From JBEPVZ01 sp041690695 (GTDB lineage Bacteria > Patescibacteriota > Microgenomatia > Daviesbacterales > UBA10151), in NCBI GenBank assembly GCA_041690695.1, contig JBEPVZ010000030.1:1-11539 (forward strand): a DNA stretch of 11,539 nt. Direction: 5' to 3'. The notes under the pieces are model-generated. The model saw only the letters and a list, made by a program, of their open reading frames with translations. It searched no databases and was not told the origin of the DNA. Positions 1 through 7,469 of this stretch are shown here, one piece after another. Position 1 is the first letter of the stretch. Each line of letters starts with the position of its first letter. A program made the position numbers and the translations under genes.

Positions 1-883
1 ATATTATCCTGACAGGTTTAAGTAAACCGATTAAAACAATTGCTAAAGTCGCAATTGTACTTAAAGCTTGTTCTATATCAACTCCATGGCCAACACCCGA
101 ATTAAGGGCCAAATAACCGACTAGAAAGACTAATCCCGCCAGTAATACAACTTTTATAATCTTTGATAATTTAAAAGTTGGCAGCTTGTTATGGAAAACG
201 AGTAGGGCTAGTCCCATTCCTAAAGGAAAGGACAAAGAATGAACTTTATAAAGATTAATAATATCTCCGCCGAGAGGTAGAGGTAAAAACAAGACTCCAG
301 TAAAGACTAAATAAATTAGAAGCGGTGAAATAATTCGAATGCGCTTTAAAAATACTAATGGAAAAGCTAAATAATAAAAAAGGATCATCGTAAAATACCA
401 GAGTGGAGCATTAAAGCTTAAAAATAAGTCAGCTTTGGGATAGAAACCTAAATAGCTTTCAATTAAAGTTACAAATCCATAGTTTTTTTGATGAATTATA
501 AAATCGAGAATAAATAAAATTGTAATAGCGAGCCAAAGTGGCACAAATAGCCTGCGTAATCGTTTTAAATAAAAAGCTTTAATATTAATCTCATTTCGTA
601 AGCTTGAAACCGCTAATCCATAGCCGGCTAGAAAAAAGAATAAATTCACACCCACCCCGGCTAAAACCGACAAGGGGAAGAGATACTGAGTATTTTTGGA
701 TAAATAATAGCCGGTATGAGCTAAAACAATCGCCAAAATAGCAAAGCCTTTAATCTCAGTCGATAATTGGGTTGGAAAAAAGGTCTGAATTTTAATTCTG
801 CGAATGGTGAGGAGTAGGGCCAGACAAAGGAGACCAGTAAAAACCCAGGTTTGAAAGATTGGATCGAATATTTCAATTTGCAT
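1..883 (-). CDS. Acyltransferase 3 family membrane protein (O-acyltransferase), C-terminus beyond the window
   Basis: I translated this by hand; it is open through the left edge (294 codons visible) and missing its C-terminus. It is a polytopic membrane protein with about eight hydrophobic stretches. Family signatures: the 'KGFAILAIVLAH' stretch ending in the predicted catalytic His56, then 'GVGVNLFFFLAGYGLAVS', a basic 'KRLRRLFVPLW' loop and 'APLWYF'. Acyltransferase 3 proteins move acyl (usually acetyl) groups across the membrane onto extracellular sugars of peptidoglycan, O-antigen or other glycans. The ATG at 881-883 is preceded by a GGGGAG Shine-Dalgarno 9 nt upstream and overlaps the end of the SGNH hydrolase gene by 11 nt, so the two are translationally coupled. 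The family call is firm. The substrate is unknown; the SGNH partner suggests an O-acetylation role at the cell envelope. Confidence 0.88.
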   Translation of the reverse strand, partial: MQIEIFDPIFQTWVFTGLLCLALLLTIRRIKIQTFFPTQLSTEIKGFAILAIVLAHTGYYLSKNTQYLFPLSVLAGVGVNLFFFLAGYGLAVSSLRNEINIKAFYLKRLRRLFVPLWLAITILFILDFIIHQKNYGFVTLIESYLGFYPKADLFLSFNAPLWYFTMILFYYLAFPLVFLKRIRIISPLLIYLVFTGVLFLPLPLGGDIINLYKVHSLSFPLGMGLALLVFHNKLPTFKLSKIIKVVLLAGLVFLVGYLALNSGVGHGVDIEQALSTIATLAIVLIGLLKPVRII

Positions 884-1607
884 TGATTAAATCTCCCCAT
901 AGCTTATACCCTGAGGCAGATGGGTGAAATAAATCAACAGAATAAAGACTTGAATCACCTTTAAATTGCTCTGAAGTCAAAGCATAAAGATCGACATATT
1001 TTAGCCCGAAGTTAGTCGTTTCGTCTTTAATAATCTGATTAAATTTTTGGGTCTCATAATCTAGCTCATAATCATAAGGCCAGAAATTAATTTTGGTTGA
1101 ATATAAGTAAGGAATGGTCAGAACTGTAATTTTAGCTTTTGGCTGGGCAACCAGACGGCCAATAATTTTATGGAAATTAGTTTTGAATGTTGAGGCAAAA
1201 GCATGGTTATGAATATCGTTTGTGCCAATTAAGAGGGTAATATAATCTGGCTGAGCCTTTGCTACAGCCGGTAACTGAGTTTTGATTAAATCATCTGTTG
1301 TCGCTGAAGGTTGACCGAGATTAACTAAATTAACAGTTTGATCAGCCACCGCCAATTTTTGAGCCACCAAATAGGGATATGTTTGCTTAAAATCGGTTAC
1401 TCCAACCCCAGCCGTTAAACTATCACCTAAAGCCATATAAGTTATGGTCCGGGCGGGGTTTTGGGAAGGGACAATATAGTGAGACTCAGTACTCGGATTA
1501 TCTTGAGGGTGAGCCTTTAAATAATTGTAATAGCCAGCGTAATGAAGGTAAAAATAGCCACCAAATCCGAGAATTAAAACCCCAATAATAATCAAAATCT
1601 TCGACAT
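873..1607 (-). CDS. Membrane-anchored SGNH/GDSL-family hydrolase (esterase or O-acetyltransferase partner)
   Basis: This is a 244-aa protein. Residues 4-21 form one hydrophobic N-terminal segment followed by a polar linker, so the catalytic domain should face outside. SGNH blocks are complete: block I GDSLT at 61-65 (Ser63 nucleophile), block II Gly98 ('NLGQPSATT'), block III GTND at 128-131 (Asn130), block V 'DLFH' with Asp225 and His228. The family covers lipases, carbohydrate esterases and the acetyl-transferring domains that work with acyltransferase 3 membrane proteins. The next gene is exactly such a membrane protein and overlaps this one by 11 nt. I infer that the pair O-acetylates (or de-acetylates) a surface glycan; in other bacteria the two parts may be fused in one chain. 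No Shine-Dalgarno precedes the ATG; a TATACT box lies 7 nt upstream. Confidence 0.9.
   Translation of the reverse strand: MSKILIIIGVLILGFGGYFYLHYAGYYNYLKAHPQDNPSTESHYIVPSQNPARTITYMALGDSLTAGVGVTDFKQTYPYLVAQKLAVADQTVNLVNLGQPSATTDDLIKTQLPAVAKAQPDYITLLIGTNDIHNHAFASTFKTNFHKIIGRLVAQPKAKITVLTIPYLYSTKINFWPYDYELDYETQKFNQIIKDETTNFGLKYVDLYALTSEQFKGDSSLYSVDLFHPSASGYKLWGDLINAN
893..898 (-). promoter_or_regulatory. Shine-Dalgarno of the acyltransferase gene
   Basis: Reading on the minus strand, GGGGAG lies 9 nt before the ATG at 883 and inside the end of the SGNH coding region. It supports that start and contrasts with the first genes of transcription units here, which have no such site. Confidence 0.6.
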
Positions 1608-1614
1608 TAAATTA

Positions 1615-1620
1615 AGTATA
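1615..1620 (-). promoter_or_regulatory. Possible -10 box (TATACT) for the SGNH hydrolase gene
   Basis: TATACT on the minus strand ends 7 nt before the ATG at 1607, within the 26-nt gap after the preceding gene. Transcription from it would start at or next to the start codon, giving a leaderless mRNA. There is no clear -35 or TGN extension. Read-through from the upstream gene on the same strand is also possible. Confidence 0.4.
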
Positions 1621-1633
1621 CTTTAAAGACTAA

Positions 1634-2098
1634 TCACCCGACCACATTGTCGACATAATGAATCCTAATACCCATTTCTTGGGCCATTCGGTGCTCGTCC
1701 TTGGCACCTTCTGAATCTTCCCAACGTGGAGTCATAAAGATATCGGTAATATAGACCTCTTTAAAAACTCCTTGCCAAAATGTAATAAAAGCTTCACGTC
1801 GAGTTTCGAGTGGCCACTTAATCTCCTCAAGTTGAGAATATAAATCCTCAGAGAAGATATCGGTCGGGGAGAAGATCGGATAACCAGCACTCTGTCGAAT
1901 TATTTCAGTATGTTGATTTAATATGGCAATATTTCTTTGCATATGCTCCGGCCCATCAGAACCAACAATGCCGGAAACATAACCTAGTCGGGAAGTATCC
2001 TCACGCTCTCTAACCTCTAAAGCCGTTGCCACGACCGCATCTTTAACTTGATTTAAATTTGTAACTCCAGCTAATCTTTCAACGAATAACTCTTTCAT
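1634..2098 (-). CDS. Nucleoside 2-deoxyribosyltransferase-like / DUF4406-like protein
   Basis: I place the start at the ATG at 2096-2098 (154 aa, beginning MKELFVER). A 32-codon upstream extension is open, but it would run through this gene's own -10 box and into the divergent pheS start, and its sequence is not protein-like. The fold signs are an early 'YVSGIVGSDG' strand-loop, 'NIAIL…GYPIFSPTDIF' in the middle, and a late 'PRWEDSEGAKDEHRMA' where Ser129, Gly131-Ala132 and Glu135 match the 'W-x-x-S-x-GA-x-x-E' pattern of the nucleoside deoxyribosyltransferase superfamily. Relatives exchange or hydrolyse bases of (deoxy)nucleosides or nucleotides; substrate and activity cannot be read here. 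It is divergent from pheS across 57 bp and lies 26 bp before the SGNH gene. The superfamily call is moderate, by motif only. Confidence 0.65.
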   Translation of the reverse strand: MKELFVERLAGVTNLNQVKDAVVATALEVREREDTSRLGYVSGIVGSDGPEHMQRNIAILNQHTEIIRQSAGYPIFSPTDIFSEDLYSQLEEIKWPLETRREAFITFWQGVFKEVYITDIFMTPRWEDSEGAKDEHRMAQEMGIRIHYVDNVVG

Positions 2099-2107
2099 CA
2101 ATTCAAA

Positions 2108-2116
2108 ATTATACCA
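2108..2116 (-). promoter_or_regulatory. Extended -10 promoter (TGG-TATAAT) of the deoxyribosyltransferase-like gene
   Basis: On the minus strand TGGTATAAT ends 9 nt before the ATG at 2098, so transcription should begin about 2 nt before the start codon. No Shine-Dalgarno is present in between. The sequence TATAATTTTGAA is identical to that in front of the PBP gene. No good -35 is visible; the TGN extension can compensate. Confidence 0.65.
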
Positions 2117-2137
2117 GAGGAGACAAGCTTTCGATTG

Positions 2138-2146
2138 TGCTAAAAT
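2138..2146 (+). promoter_or_regulatory. Extended -10 promoter (TGC-TAAAAT) of pheST
   Basis: TGC-TAAAAT ends 9 nt before the pheS ATG at 2156. The predicted start site is near 2153, so the 5' leader would be only about 3 nt. There is no Shine-Dalgarno before the ATG and no recognisable -35. It is back-to-back with the promoter of the divergent gene. Confidence 0.55.
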
Positions 2147-2155
2147 CAAAACATT

Positions 2156-3220
2156 ATGCTCGACAAAATAACTCAACTGGTAACAGCTTATCAAGCCAAG
2201 ATCACTCAGTCTAATATGCTAGCCGAACTCGACACGATCTATCTGGAATTGTTCGGCAAAAGTGGCCAGATTACAGTTTTACCAAAAGATTTTAAAAGTT
2301 TGCCCGCGACAGAGCTTAAAACTATTGGACCAGCTTTTAACCAAGCTAAGCAAGAGCTCGAGCAGGCAATCTCCCAAAAACGCCACGATATTAAAGAACA
2401 AGCTTATCAAAAATTATCTGAAGAGAAGTGGGAAGTCAAAGTAGATAGTCCGATTAAAAAGCGCCAAGGCTACCTCCATCCCATTACTGAGTTTGAAAAT
2501 CAGACGGCTCAAATCTTCAGTAATTTAGGTTTTAAGCAATTTGAAGCCCCCCTCATCGATACCGATTTTAATAATTTTGAGGCGTTAAATATTCCACCCG
2601 ATCATCCAGCCCGAGATCTTTGGGATACTTTATATATTGATGGTCAAAGTTATGGCTTTAAAGCGGGTCACTTATTACTAAGAACTCACACCTCAAACGC
2701 TCAAGTTCATGTTATGAAAGCTTTTAAACCACCGATCAAGATGATGAATATTGATAGGTGTTTCCGCTACGAAAACTTAGACGCTCGGCATGAGCATACT
2801 TTTGATCAATTTGAACTTATCTATATAGATAAAGGTTTAAGCATGGCCAATTTGCAATATCTGTCAGAACATTTTTTAAAACAAATTTACGGTCCAGATA
2901 TGAAAGTCCGACTTAAACCAAAGTATTATCCTTTTACAGAACCTAGCGCCGGGATTGATGGCTTATGTATCTTCTGCAAGGGCCAAGGCTGCAAAGTTTG
3001 TGGCGGAGTCGGCTGGTTGGAACTCGCAGGAGCGGGGATGATTCATCCTCAAGTTCTGAAAAATGGCGGAGTTGATCCTGATGTTTATTCAGGCATTGCC
3101 TGGGGAGTTGGCCCAGGTCGAATGGCGATGCTTAAATATGATGTTTCAGATGTTAGGTTATTTAATAGTGGTGACCTCAAATTTTTGCAGGGATTGAAAG
3201 GGGACACAAGTGAAAGTTAG
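2156..3220 (+). CDS. pheS: Phenylalanine--tRNA ligase alpha subunit
   Basis: This is the catalytic subunit of the bacterial (alpha-beta)2 PheRS, which charges tRNA-Phe. It has 354 aa, the normal length. The N-terminal ~90 residues form the usual helical tRNA-binding arm ('LELFGKSGQIT', then a charged helix). The class II core follows: 'HPITEFENQTAQIF' (motif 1 region), 'CFRYENLDARHEHTFDQFE' (motif 2), 'FPFTEPSAG'-like strand ('YPFTEPSAG'), and a C-terminal 'GVGPGRMAML' (motif 3). Cys271, 274, 279 and 282 form a CxxC…CxxC set ahead of 'GWLELAGAGMIHP', as in Bacillus-type PheS, probably a zinc site. Oddity: in motif 3 the Glu normally preceding Arg322 is Gly321. The gene overlaps pheT by 11 nt; both are driven by the promoter just upstream. 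Identity is certain. Confidence 0.97.
   Translation: MLDKITQLVTAYQAKITQSNMLAELDTIYLELFGKSGQITVLPKDFKSLPATELKTIGPAFNQAKQELEQAISQKRHDIKEQAYQKLSEEKWEVKVDSPIKKRQGYLHPITEFENQTAQIFSNLGFKQFEAPLIDTDFNNFEALNIPPDHPARDLWDTLYIDGQSYGFKAGHLLLRTHTSNAQVHVMKAFKPPIKMMNIDRCFRYENLDARHEHTFDQFELIYIDKGLSMANLQYLSEHFLKQIYGPDMKVRLKPKYYPFTEPSAGIDGLCIFCKGQGCKVCGGVGWLELAGAGMIHPQVLKNGGVDPDVYSGIAWGVGPGRMAMLKYDVSDVRLFNSGDLKFLQGLKGDTSES
3197..3204 (+). promoter_or_regulatory. Shine-Dalgarno deciding the GTG start of pheT
   Basis: AAAGGGGA lies 5 nt before the GTG at 3210-3212, inside the end of pheS. It supports a GTG start and translational coupling. Confidence 0.65.
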
Positions 3221-4889
3221 TAAAAAGTGGTTGCAAGAATTAGTCGATCTTAAAGTATCGATGGGAGAAGTCGAAAGATTACTACCACTGCGAACGATTA
3301 GTACGAAAGAGATTACAGATCAATCAATTGAGCTTGATATGAAAGGCTATAACCGAGCTGATCTATTATCGTTGCGTGGTGTCGCTTATGAGATCGCGGC
3401 GATTACTGACAGTACTGTCACTTTTAATGAAACGCCGCACGATGGGTGGATCTGGAATACCAGTCGGGTGGATAAACTCGAAGCTCCATCAACCAATTTA
3501 GTCAAAACTTATAATCTGGCTAAAATTTCCAATTTAAAAGTTGGACCATCTCCTAAAGACTGGATCGATAAATTAGAAAGTAGCGGAATGCGGTCAATTA
3601 ATAACCTAACTGACATTACCAACTTAATTATGCTCGAATACGGTCAACCGCTCCACGCTTTTGATGCTAAAACCGTCGCCAGTGAACAGATCATTGTCAG
3701 GACAGCCAAGGCTGGGGAAAAATTAGTCACCCTAGATAGCCGAGAAAGAGAGTTAGAGGAAAACGATTTAGTTATTACCGATTCGGACAAAATTTTAGGA
3801 ATTGCCGGAGTCATGGGTGGCAAAAATAGCGAGATTACAGATCAAACCCAAACCATCTTACTTGAAGCAGCCATCTTTGATCCGATCTTAATTCGTCAAA
3901 CCGCTAGCCGGCTAAGCCTTAATTCCGAGGCGAGCAAGCGCTTTGTCCATGGCTTATCTGAAGAACGCTTACTTCAAGCCCTGGATTCAGCTATTAAAAT
4001 GTATCAACAAATTGGCGGGGAACTCCGCGCCATTCAGGTGACGGACAAAACTGATTCTAAAATTGCCATTCCATTAACGGTCTCTAAAACAAATCAGTTA
4101 ATTGGCATTGAATTGAAAAAGGATCAGATCGACAACTTTTTAAAAAAACTTCATATAATTGCGTCTGATCCGGGCAAGTTTACAGCACCTTATTGGCGAC
4201 TGGATTTAAAGATTGAGGAAGATTTAATTGAAGAGGTAGCCAGAATGTATGGTTACGAGAATATCCCCGCCACACCATTACCTAATCTTGATCCCCAAAC
4301 GGCAGATCAATCTTTATTTGAATTAATTAATAAATTAAAGGAACAACTGGTTGAAATTGGTTTAACCGAGGTCGAGACCTACTCCTTCTTTTCAACCGAT
4401 GTTCTAAAAAGTATCGATTTAAACGGCGATAAAAGACAAAATTTAGTCAAAGTCGCGAATCCAATCTCAGCTGAGACTGAATATCTAAGAGATAGTATTT
4501 GGCCAAACCTAGCCGAGGTCGTCTCAAAAAATTATCGACAAGGCTTTTCTGATATTGCAATTTTTGAAATTGGACGAGTTTTTTACTTACCAGCTGAAAG
4601 TAGCCAACCTCCGGAGGAAAGCTACCGATTAAGCCTGAGTCTTATGAATAACACCGATAACCCAATCGAAGAATTGATTAATATTTTAGAAAAGTTGGAT
4701 TTGGGGATTACGATTGATGGACCAAGCCAAAAAGATATGCCAGAATTTCACCCAGTTAGGCATCGCCGACTTTTATTTAATGATCAACCCATTGGCGGAA
4801 TTGCTGAGGTTCACCCTCGAGTTATCAATGGCTTGGGTATAGATAAAAGAGTGGCCGTAACCGAATTTAGCCTTAAAGCGATACTGTAA
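3210..4889 (+). CDS. pheT: Phenylalanine--tRNA ligase beta subunit, short form lacking EMAP-like and FDX-ACB domains
   Basis: Beta subunit of PheRS, with a GTG start at 3210 overlapping pheS. It has 559 aa against about 800 in typical bacteria. The N-terminal 'MKVSKKWLQELVDL' is followed after about 30 residues by 'LDMKGYNRADLLSLRGVAYEIAAI' (42-65); the OB-fold EMAP-like tRNA-binding domain normally between these is absent. B3/B4 editing domain spans about 90-260 with 'YGQPLHAFD' at 144-152; B5 spans about 286-355, ending in 'EEDLIEEVARMYGYENIP'; the catalytic-like core fills 365-559, ending 'GGIAEVHP…VTEFSLKAIL'. The C-terminal FDX-ACB (anticodon-binding) domain is missing. The frame has no sign of it beyond the stop, where the DNA is the 3' end of the PBP gene, so this is a true loss, not a frameshift. 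The editing domain is retained. Confidence 0.95.
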   Translation: MKVSKKWLQELVDLKVSMGEVERLLPLRTISTKEITDQSIELDMKGYNRADLLSLRGVAYEIAAITDSTVTFNETPHDGWIWNTSRVDKLEAPSTNLVKTYNLAKISNLKVGPSPKDWIDKLESSGMRSINNLTDITNLIMLEYGQPLHAFDAKTVASEQIIVRTAKAGEKLVTLDSRERELEENDLVITDSDKILGIAGVMGGKNSEITDQTQTILLEAAIFDPILIRQTASRLSLNSEASKRFVHGLSEERLLQALDSAIKMYQQIGGELRAIQVTDKTDSKIAIPLTVSKTNQLIGIELKKDQIDNFLKKLHIIASDPGKFTAPYWRLDLKIEEDLIEEVARMYGYENIPATPLPNLDPQTADQSLFELINKLKEQLVEIGLTEVETYSFFSTDVLKSIDLNGDKRQNLVKVANPISAETEYLRDSIWPNLAEVVSKNYRQGFSDIAIFEIGRVFYLPAESSQPPEESYRLSLSLMNNTDNPIEELINILEKLDLGITIDGPSQKDMPEFHPVRHRRLLFNDQPIGGIAEVHPRVINGLGIDKRVAVTEFSLKAIL

Positions 4890-7404
4890 CCCCAATACTC
4901 GCTGTTGAGGAAACCCCATTGTTATCGATTAGTGTTACCGAAATAGTGTGTGAACCTTTATCGCCATCTGGGAATTCAACATGTTGGGCAAAAGGTGAAG
5001 CTGTCTCGACATTTTTAGTCGCACCATCAATTGACCAAGTCACATTTTTAATTCCAGCTGGAGAGTTGGTTTGTGCTAAAACATCAAAAACTCGTGGAAC
5101 ATTAGCGCCATTTGGGATATTCGCAATAGAGATTATAGAACCACTCGAACCACCTCCGGCAAAACCCGGCACACCACTACAACCCTTAGTAACCCCAACC
5201 AGTCGAGCATCACCTGCGGTTAAAACCCATTGATCAATCCCATCTTGCCATTTATTGGCTCCAGTTGGATCATCTTCTTTTAAGACTACAACATCTTTAT
5301 TGCTACCATCTTCATTATCATTGGCCAAACGATGAGGATTGGAGTTACAGACTTTTAAGTTTTGATATGCGCTCGAAGGAGCGGTTGGCTCACTGCCCTT
5401 AATAAAGTATTCCTTACGCGTGGGGGAACCATCATGAGGTTGTCCACCCATCAATCCATCAACATCAACATAGCTAACATCATCAGGCTGTTTAAAAGTT
5501 TCATTTGGCTTATCTTTAATCGCCGCTATCATAATCTTTTGCCAGATCGGGGACGCTCCAGTAATACCTGAGGCAATGGCCGGGTTCATAGCAGTATCAT
5601 CGTTATTCCCAACCCAAACTCCGACGACGACCGATGGGGTATAACCGATCGCCCAGTTATCCTTTTTTTCATCAGTCGTACCGGTCTTAACAGAAACGGT
5701 TTTACCTGGGATATTTAGAACCGAATTTGAACCAAACGCCTCAGTCCGGGCACCATTATCAGCTAAAATATTTGAAATAATAAAGGCAATTCCCGGATCT
5801 AAAATCTTAACTCCATCTGAATCATGGGTTTCGTATAAAGTTTTACCATTTTGATCACTAACTTTTAGAATCGAAACTGGATCTTGTTTATTACCTAAAT
5901 CGGCAAACACCGCATAGGCTGAAGTTAGATCGAGTAAACTGACCTCACGTCCGCCTAAAGTCAAAGATAAACCCGCATTATTAACGTTTTCGTCAGTCGG
6001 TTCCCAATTGGACAGACCCATTCGATAACCTAAGTCCATCACGTTTTTAACACCGACCATCGCTAACATCTTAACGGCTGGAATATTAATTGAATTACCC
6101 AATGCGTACCGAACTTGAATCGGACCTCGGAAACGACCATCATAATTGACTGGCACATAGTCAGATTTATCACCACCAGGAAAATTAGTTTTGACATCCA
6201 TTAACATGGTGGCCGCGGTATAACCTTTCTGAAGCCCTGCTGAATAGGTAATCGGCTTTGTCGACGAACCTGGTTGCCGATTGGCAAGGGCGACATTGAA
6301 GTTACCATCATAATCAGTTGCAAAGTAATCCTTTGAACCTACCATCGCTAAAATTTGACCATTGCGTGGATCCATTACTACCGCCGCACCATTACCAACT
6401 TTGTAGCTAGTTAATTTGGCAACTTCATCATGAACGATTTGCTGAGCTTGAACCTCGAGCTTATTATCTAAACTGGTCGTAACTTTTAAGCCACCAGTTT
6501 CAACTTCTTTTTCACCAAATTGATCAATTAATTTTTGCTTAACATATAAAACAAAATGAGGGGCTTCAAAACCAGCCTGGTTTTGAGAAGTTCGGTAGGT
6601 TAATTGCTCGTTATATGCAGCCGTATCTTGTTGTTGAGTAATATCTTTATCATCCCGCATCCGATCTAAAACCTGCTTTTGGCGAACCTTAGCTAATTCA
6701 GGGTGAGTGCCATATGGAGAATACACAGACGGTAGTTGAGGCAAACCGGCCAGAAGTGAGCTTTCAGCTAAATCAAGATCTTTAGCATGCATACCAAAAT
6801 ACAGATTGGCGGCGGCTTCAATTCCATAAGCTGTGCCTCCATAGGGGATCTCATTTAAATACATCTCTAAAATCTGATCTTTGGTATAAACTCGCTCAAC
6901 TTGGATAGCTAAAACTAACTCCTTTAACTTACGGGTAAAAGACTGCTCGTCGCCGAGCAAAGCATTCTTAACCAATTGCTGGGTTAGAGTTGAACCTCCA
7001 CCTTCGATCTGGCGATGGGCAATTAAAGCTATTACTGATCGACCAATACCCGTAATTGAAAAACCTTGCTCATGGTAAAAGTTTTTATCTTCAATAGAGA
7101 TGGTCGCTTGCTTAACGTAATCAGGAATCTCAGTTAATTTAACTGGAGTTCTGTTTTCATTTTGAAAAATATTATAAAGCAGTTCACCGTTCCGATCATA
7201 AATTTTGGTAGATGAGGCAACCGCCCGATTCTCCAGCTGATCTGGAGGAGGGATTTGGGTAGCTAAAACCACAATCCCAATGACAACGGCTAAGACTAAA
7301 ACTAACGCGCCAATTAAAGCAATTGTTGATAGACGAGATAATATTTTAATTTTTTTGAAAGAGTGGGAGCCTTGTGCACCGAATTGTCTTCGCCTAAGTG
7401 GCAT
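4873..7404 (-). CDS. Class A penicillin-binding protein (GT51 transglycosylase + transpeptidase) with C-terminal Ig-like domain
   Basis: 843-aa bifunctional peptidoglycan synthase. A basic cytoplasmic tail is followed by a transmembrane segment (about 27-49). The GT51 domain (about 70-240) shows 'IEDKNFYHEQGFS' with catalytic Glu105, 'EGGGSTLTQQLVKN' and 'EMYLNEIPYGGTAYGIEAAA'. The transpeptidase has SxxK at 380-383 (Ser380, Lys383), SxN at 438-440 and KTGT at 573-576. After it come a linker region with two cysteines ('KVCN', 'KGCSG'), a Gly/Ser linker and a C-terminal Ig-like beta domain (about 757-843). It polymerises glycan strands and crosslinks stem peptides outside the membrane. All catalytic residues are present. 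The start at 7404 follows an extended -10 box directly. Its 3' end overlaps the pheT 3' end by 17 nt, tail to tail. It resembles PBP1A (mrcA/ponA), but a gene symbol is not assignable. Confidence 0.96.
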   Translation of the reverse strand: MPLRRRQFGAQGSHSFKKIKILSRLSTIALIGALVLVLAVVIGIVVLATQIPPPDQLENRAVASSTKIYDRNGELLYNIFQNENRTPVKLTEIPDYVKQATISIEDKNFYHEQGFSITGIGRSVIALIAHRQIEGGGSTLTQQLVKNALLGDEQSFTRKLKELVLAIQVERVYTKDQILEMYLNEIPYGGTAYGIEAAANLYFGMHAKDLDLAESSLLAGLPQLPSVYSPYGTHPELAKVRQKQVLDRMRDDKDITQQQDTAAYNEQLTYRTSQNQAGFEAPHFVLYVKQKLIDQFGEKEVETGGLKVTTSLDNKLEVQAQQIVHDEVAKLTSYKVGNGAAVVMDPRNGQILAMVGSKDYFATDYDGNFNVALANRQPGSSTKPITYSAGLQKGYTAATMLMDVKTNFPGGDKSDYVPVNYDGRFRGPIQVRYALGNSINIPAVKMLAMVGVKNVMDLGYRMGLSNWEPTDENVNNAGLSLTLGGREVSLLDLTSAYAVFADLGNKQDPVSILKVSDQNGKTLYETHDSDGVKILDPGIAFIISNILADNGARTEAFGSNSVLNIPGKTVSVKTGTTDEKKDNWAIGYTPSVVVGVWVGNNDDTAMNPAIASGITGASPIWQKIMIAAIKDKPNETFKQPDDVSYVDVDGLMGGQPHDGSPTRKEYFIKGSEPTAPSSAYQNLKVCNSNPHRLANDNEDGSNKDVVVLKEDDPTGANKWQDGIDQWVLTAGDARLVGVTKGCSGVPGFAGGGSSGSIISIANIPNGANVPRVFDVLAQTNSPAGIKNVTWSIDGATKNVETASPFAQHVEFPDGDKGSHTISVTLIDNNGVSSTASIGVTVSL

Positions 7405-7412
7405 ATTTCAAA

Positions 7413-7421
7413 ATTATAACA
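7413..7421 (-). promoter_or_regulatory. Extended -10 promoter (TGT-TATAAT) of the PBP gene
   Basis: On the minus strand TGT-TATAAT ends 8 nt before the PBP ATG at 7404, predicting a leader of about 2 nt and no Shine-Dalgarno. The -10 of the divergent gene lies 19 bp away, in the -35 zone of this promoter. Confidence 0.65.
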
Positions 7422-7434
7422 TTTTCTCGACATT

Positions 7435-7443
7435 TGATATAAT
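7435..7443 (+). promoter_or_regulatory. Extended -10 promoter (TGA-TATAAT) of the endonuclease-tRNA-NUDIX cluster
   Basis: TGA-TATAAT ends 26 nt before the ATG at 7470, so a leader of about 20 nt is expected. There is no purine-rich Shine-Dalgarno in it. It is back-to-back with the PBP promoter, each occupying the other's -35 zone. Confidence 0.6.
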
Positions 7444-7469
7444 ACCTCCGTAATCTATCGATATCCCCA

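Noticed and set aside
2099..2194. A 32-codon N-terminal extension of the deoxyribosyltransferase-like protein
   Set aside because: It would overlap the pheS start and cover the gene's own TATAAT box, and its sequence does not look like part of the family; the ATG at 2098 sits correctly after the promoter.
2262..2444. 60-codon plus-strand open frame inside pheS
   Set aside because: It lies wholly in another frame of a certain gene and has no family features.
4919..5571. Two plus-strand open frames opposite the PBP gene (4919-5233 and 5362-5571)
   Set aside because: They are antisense to a certain coding region, with low-complexity, non-family translations.
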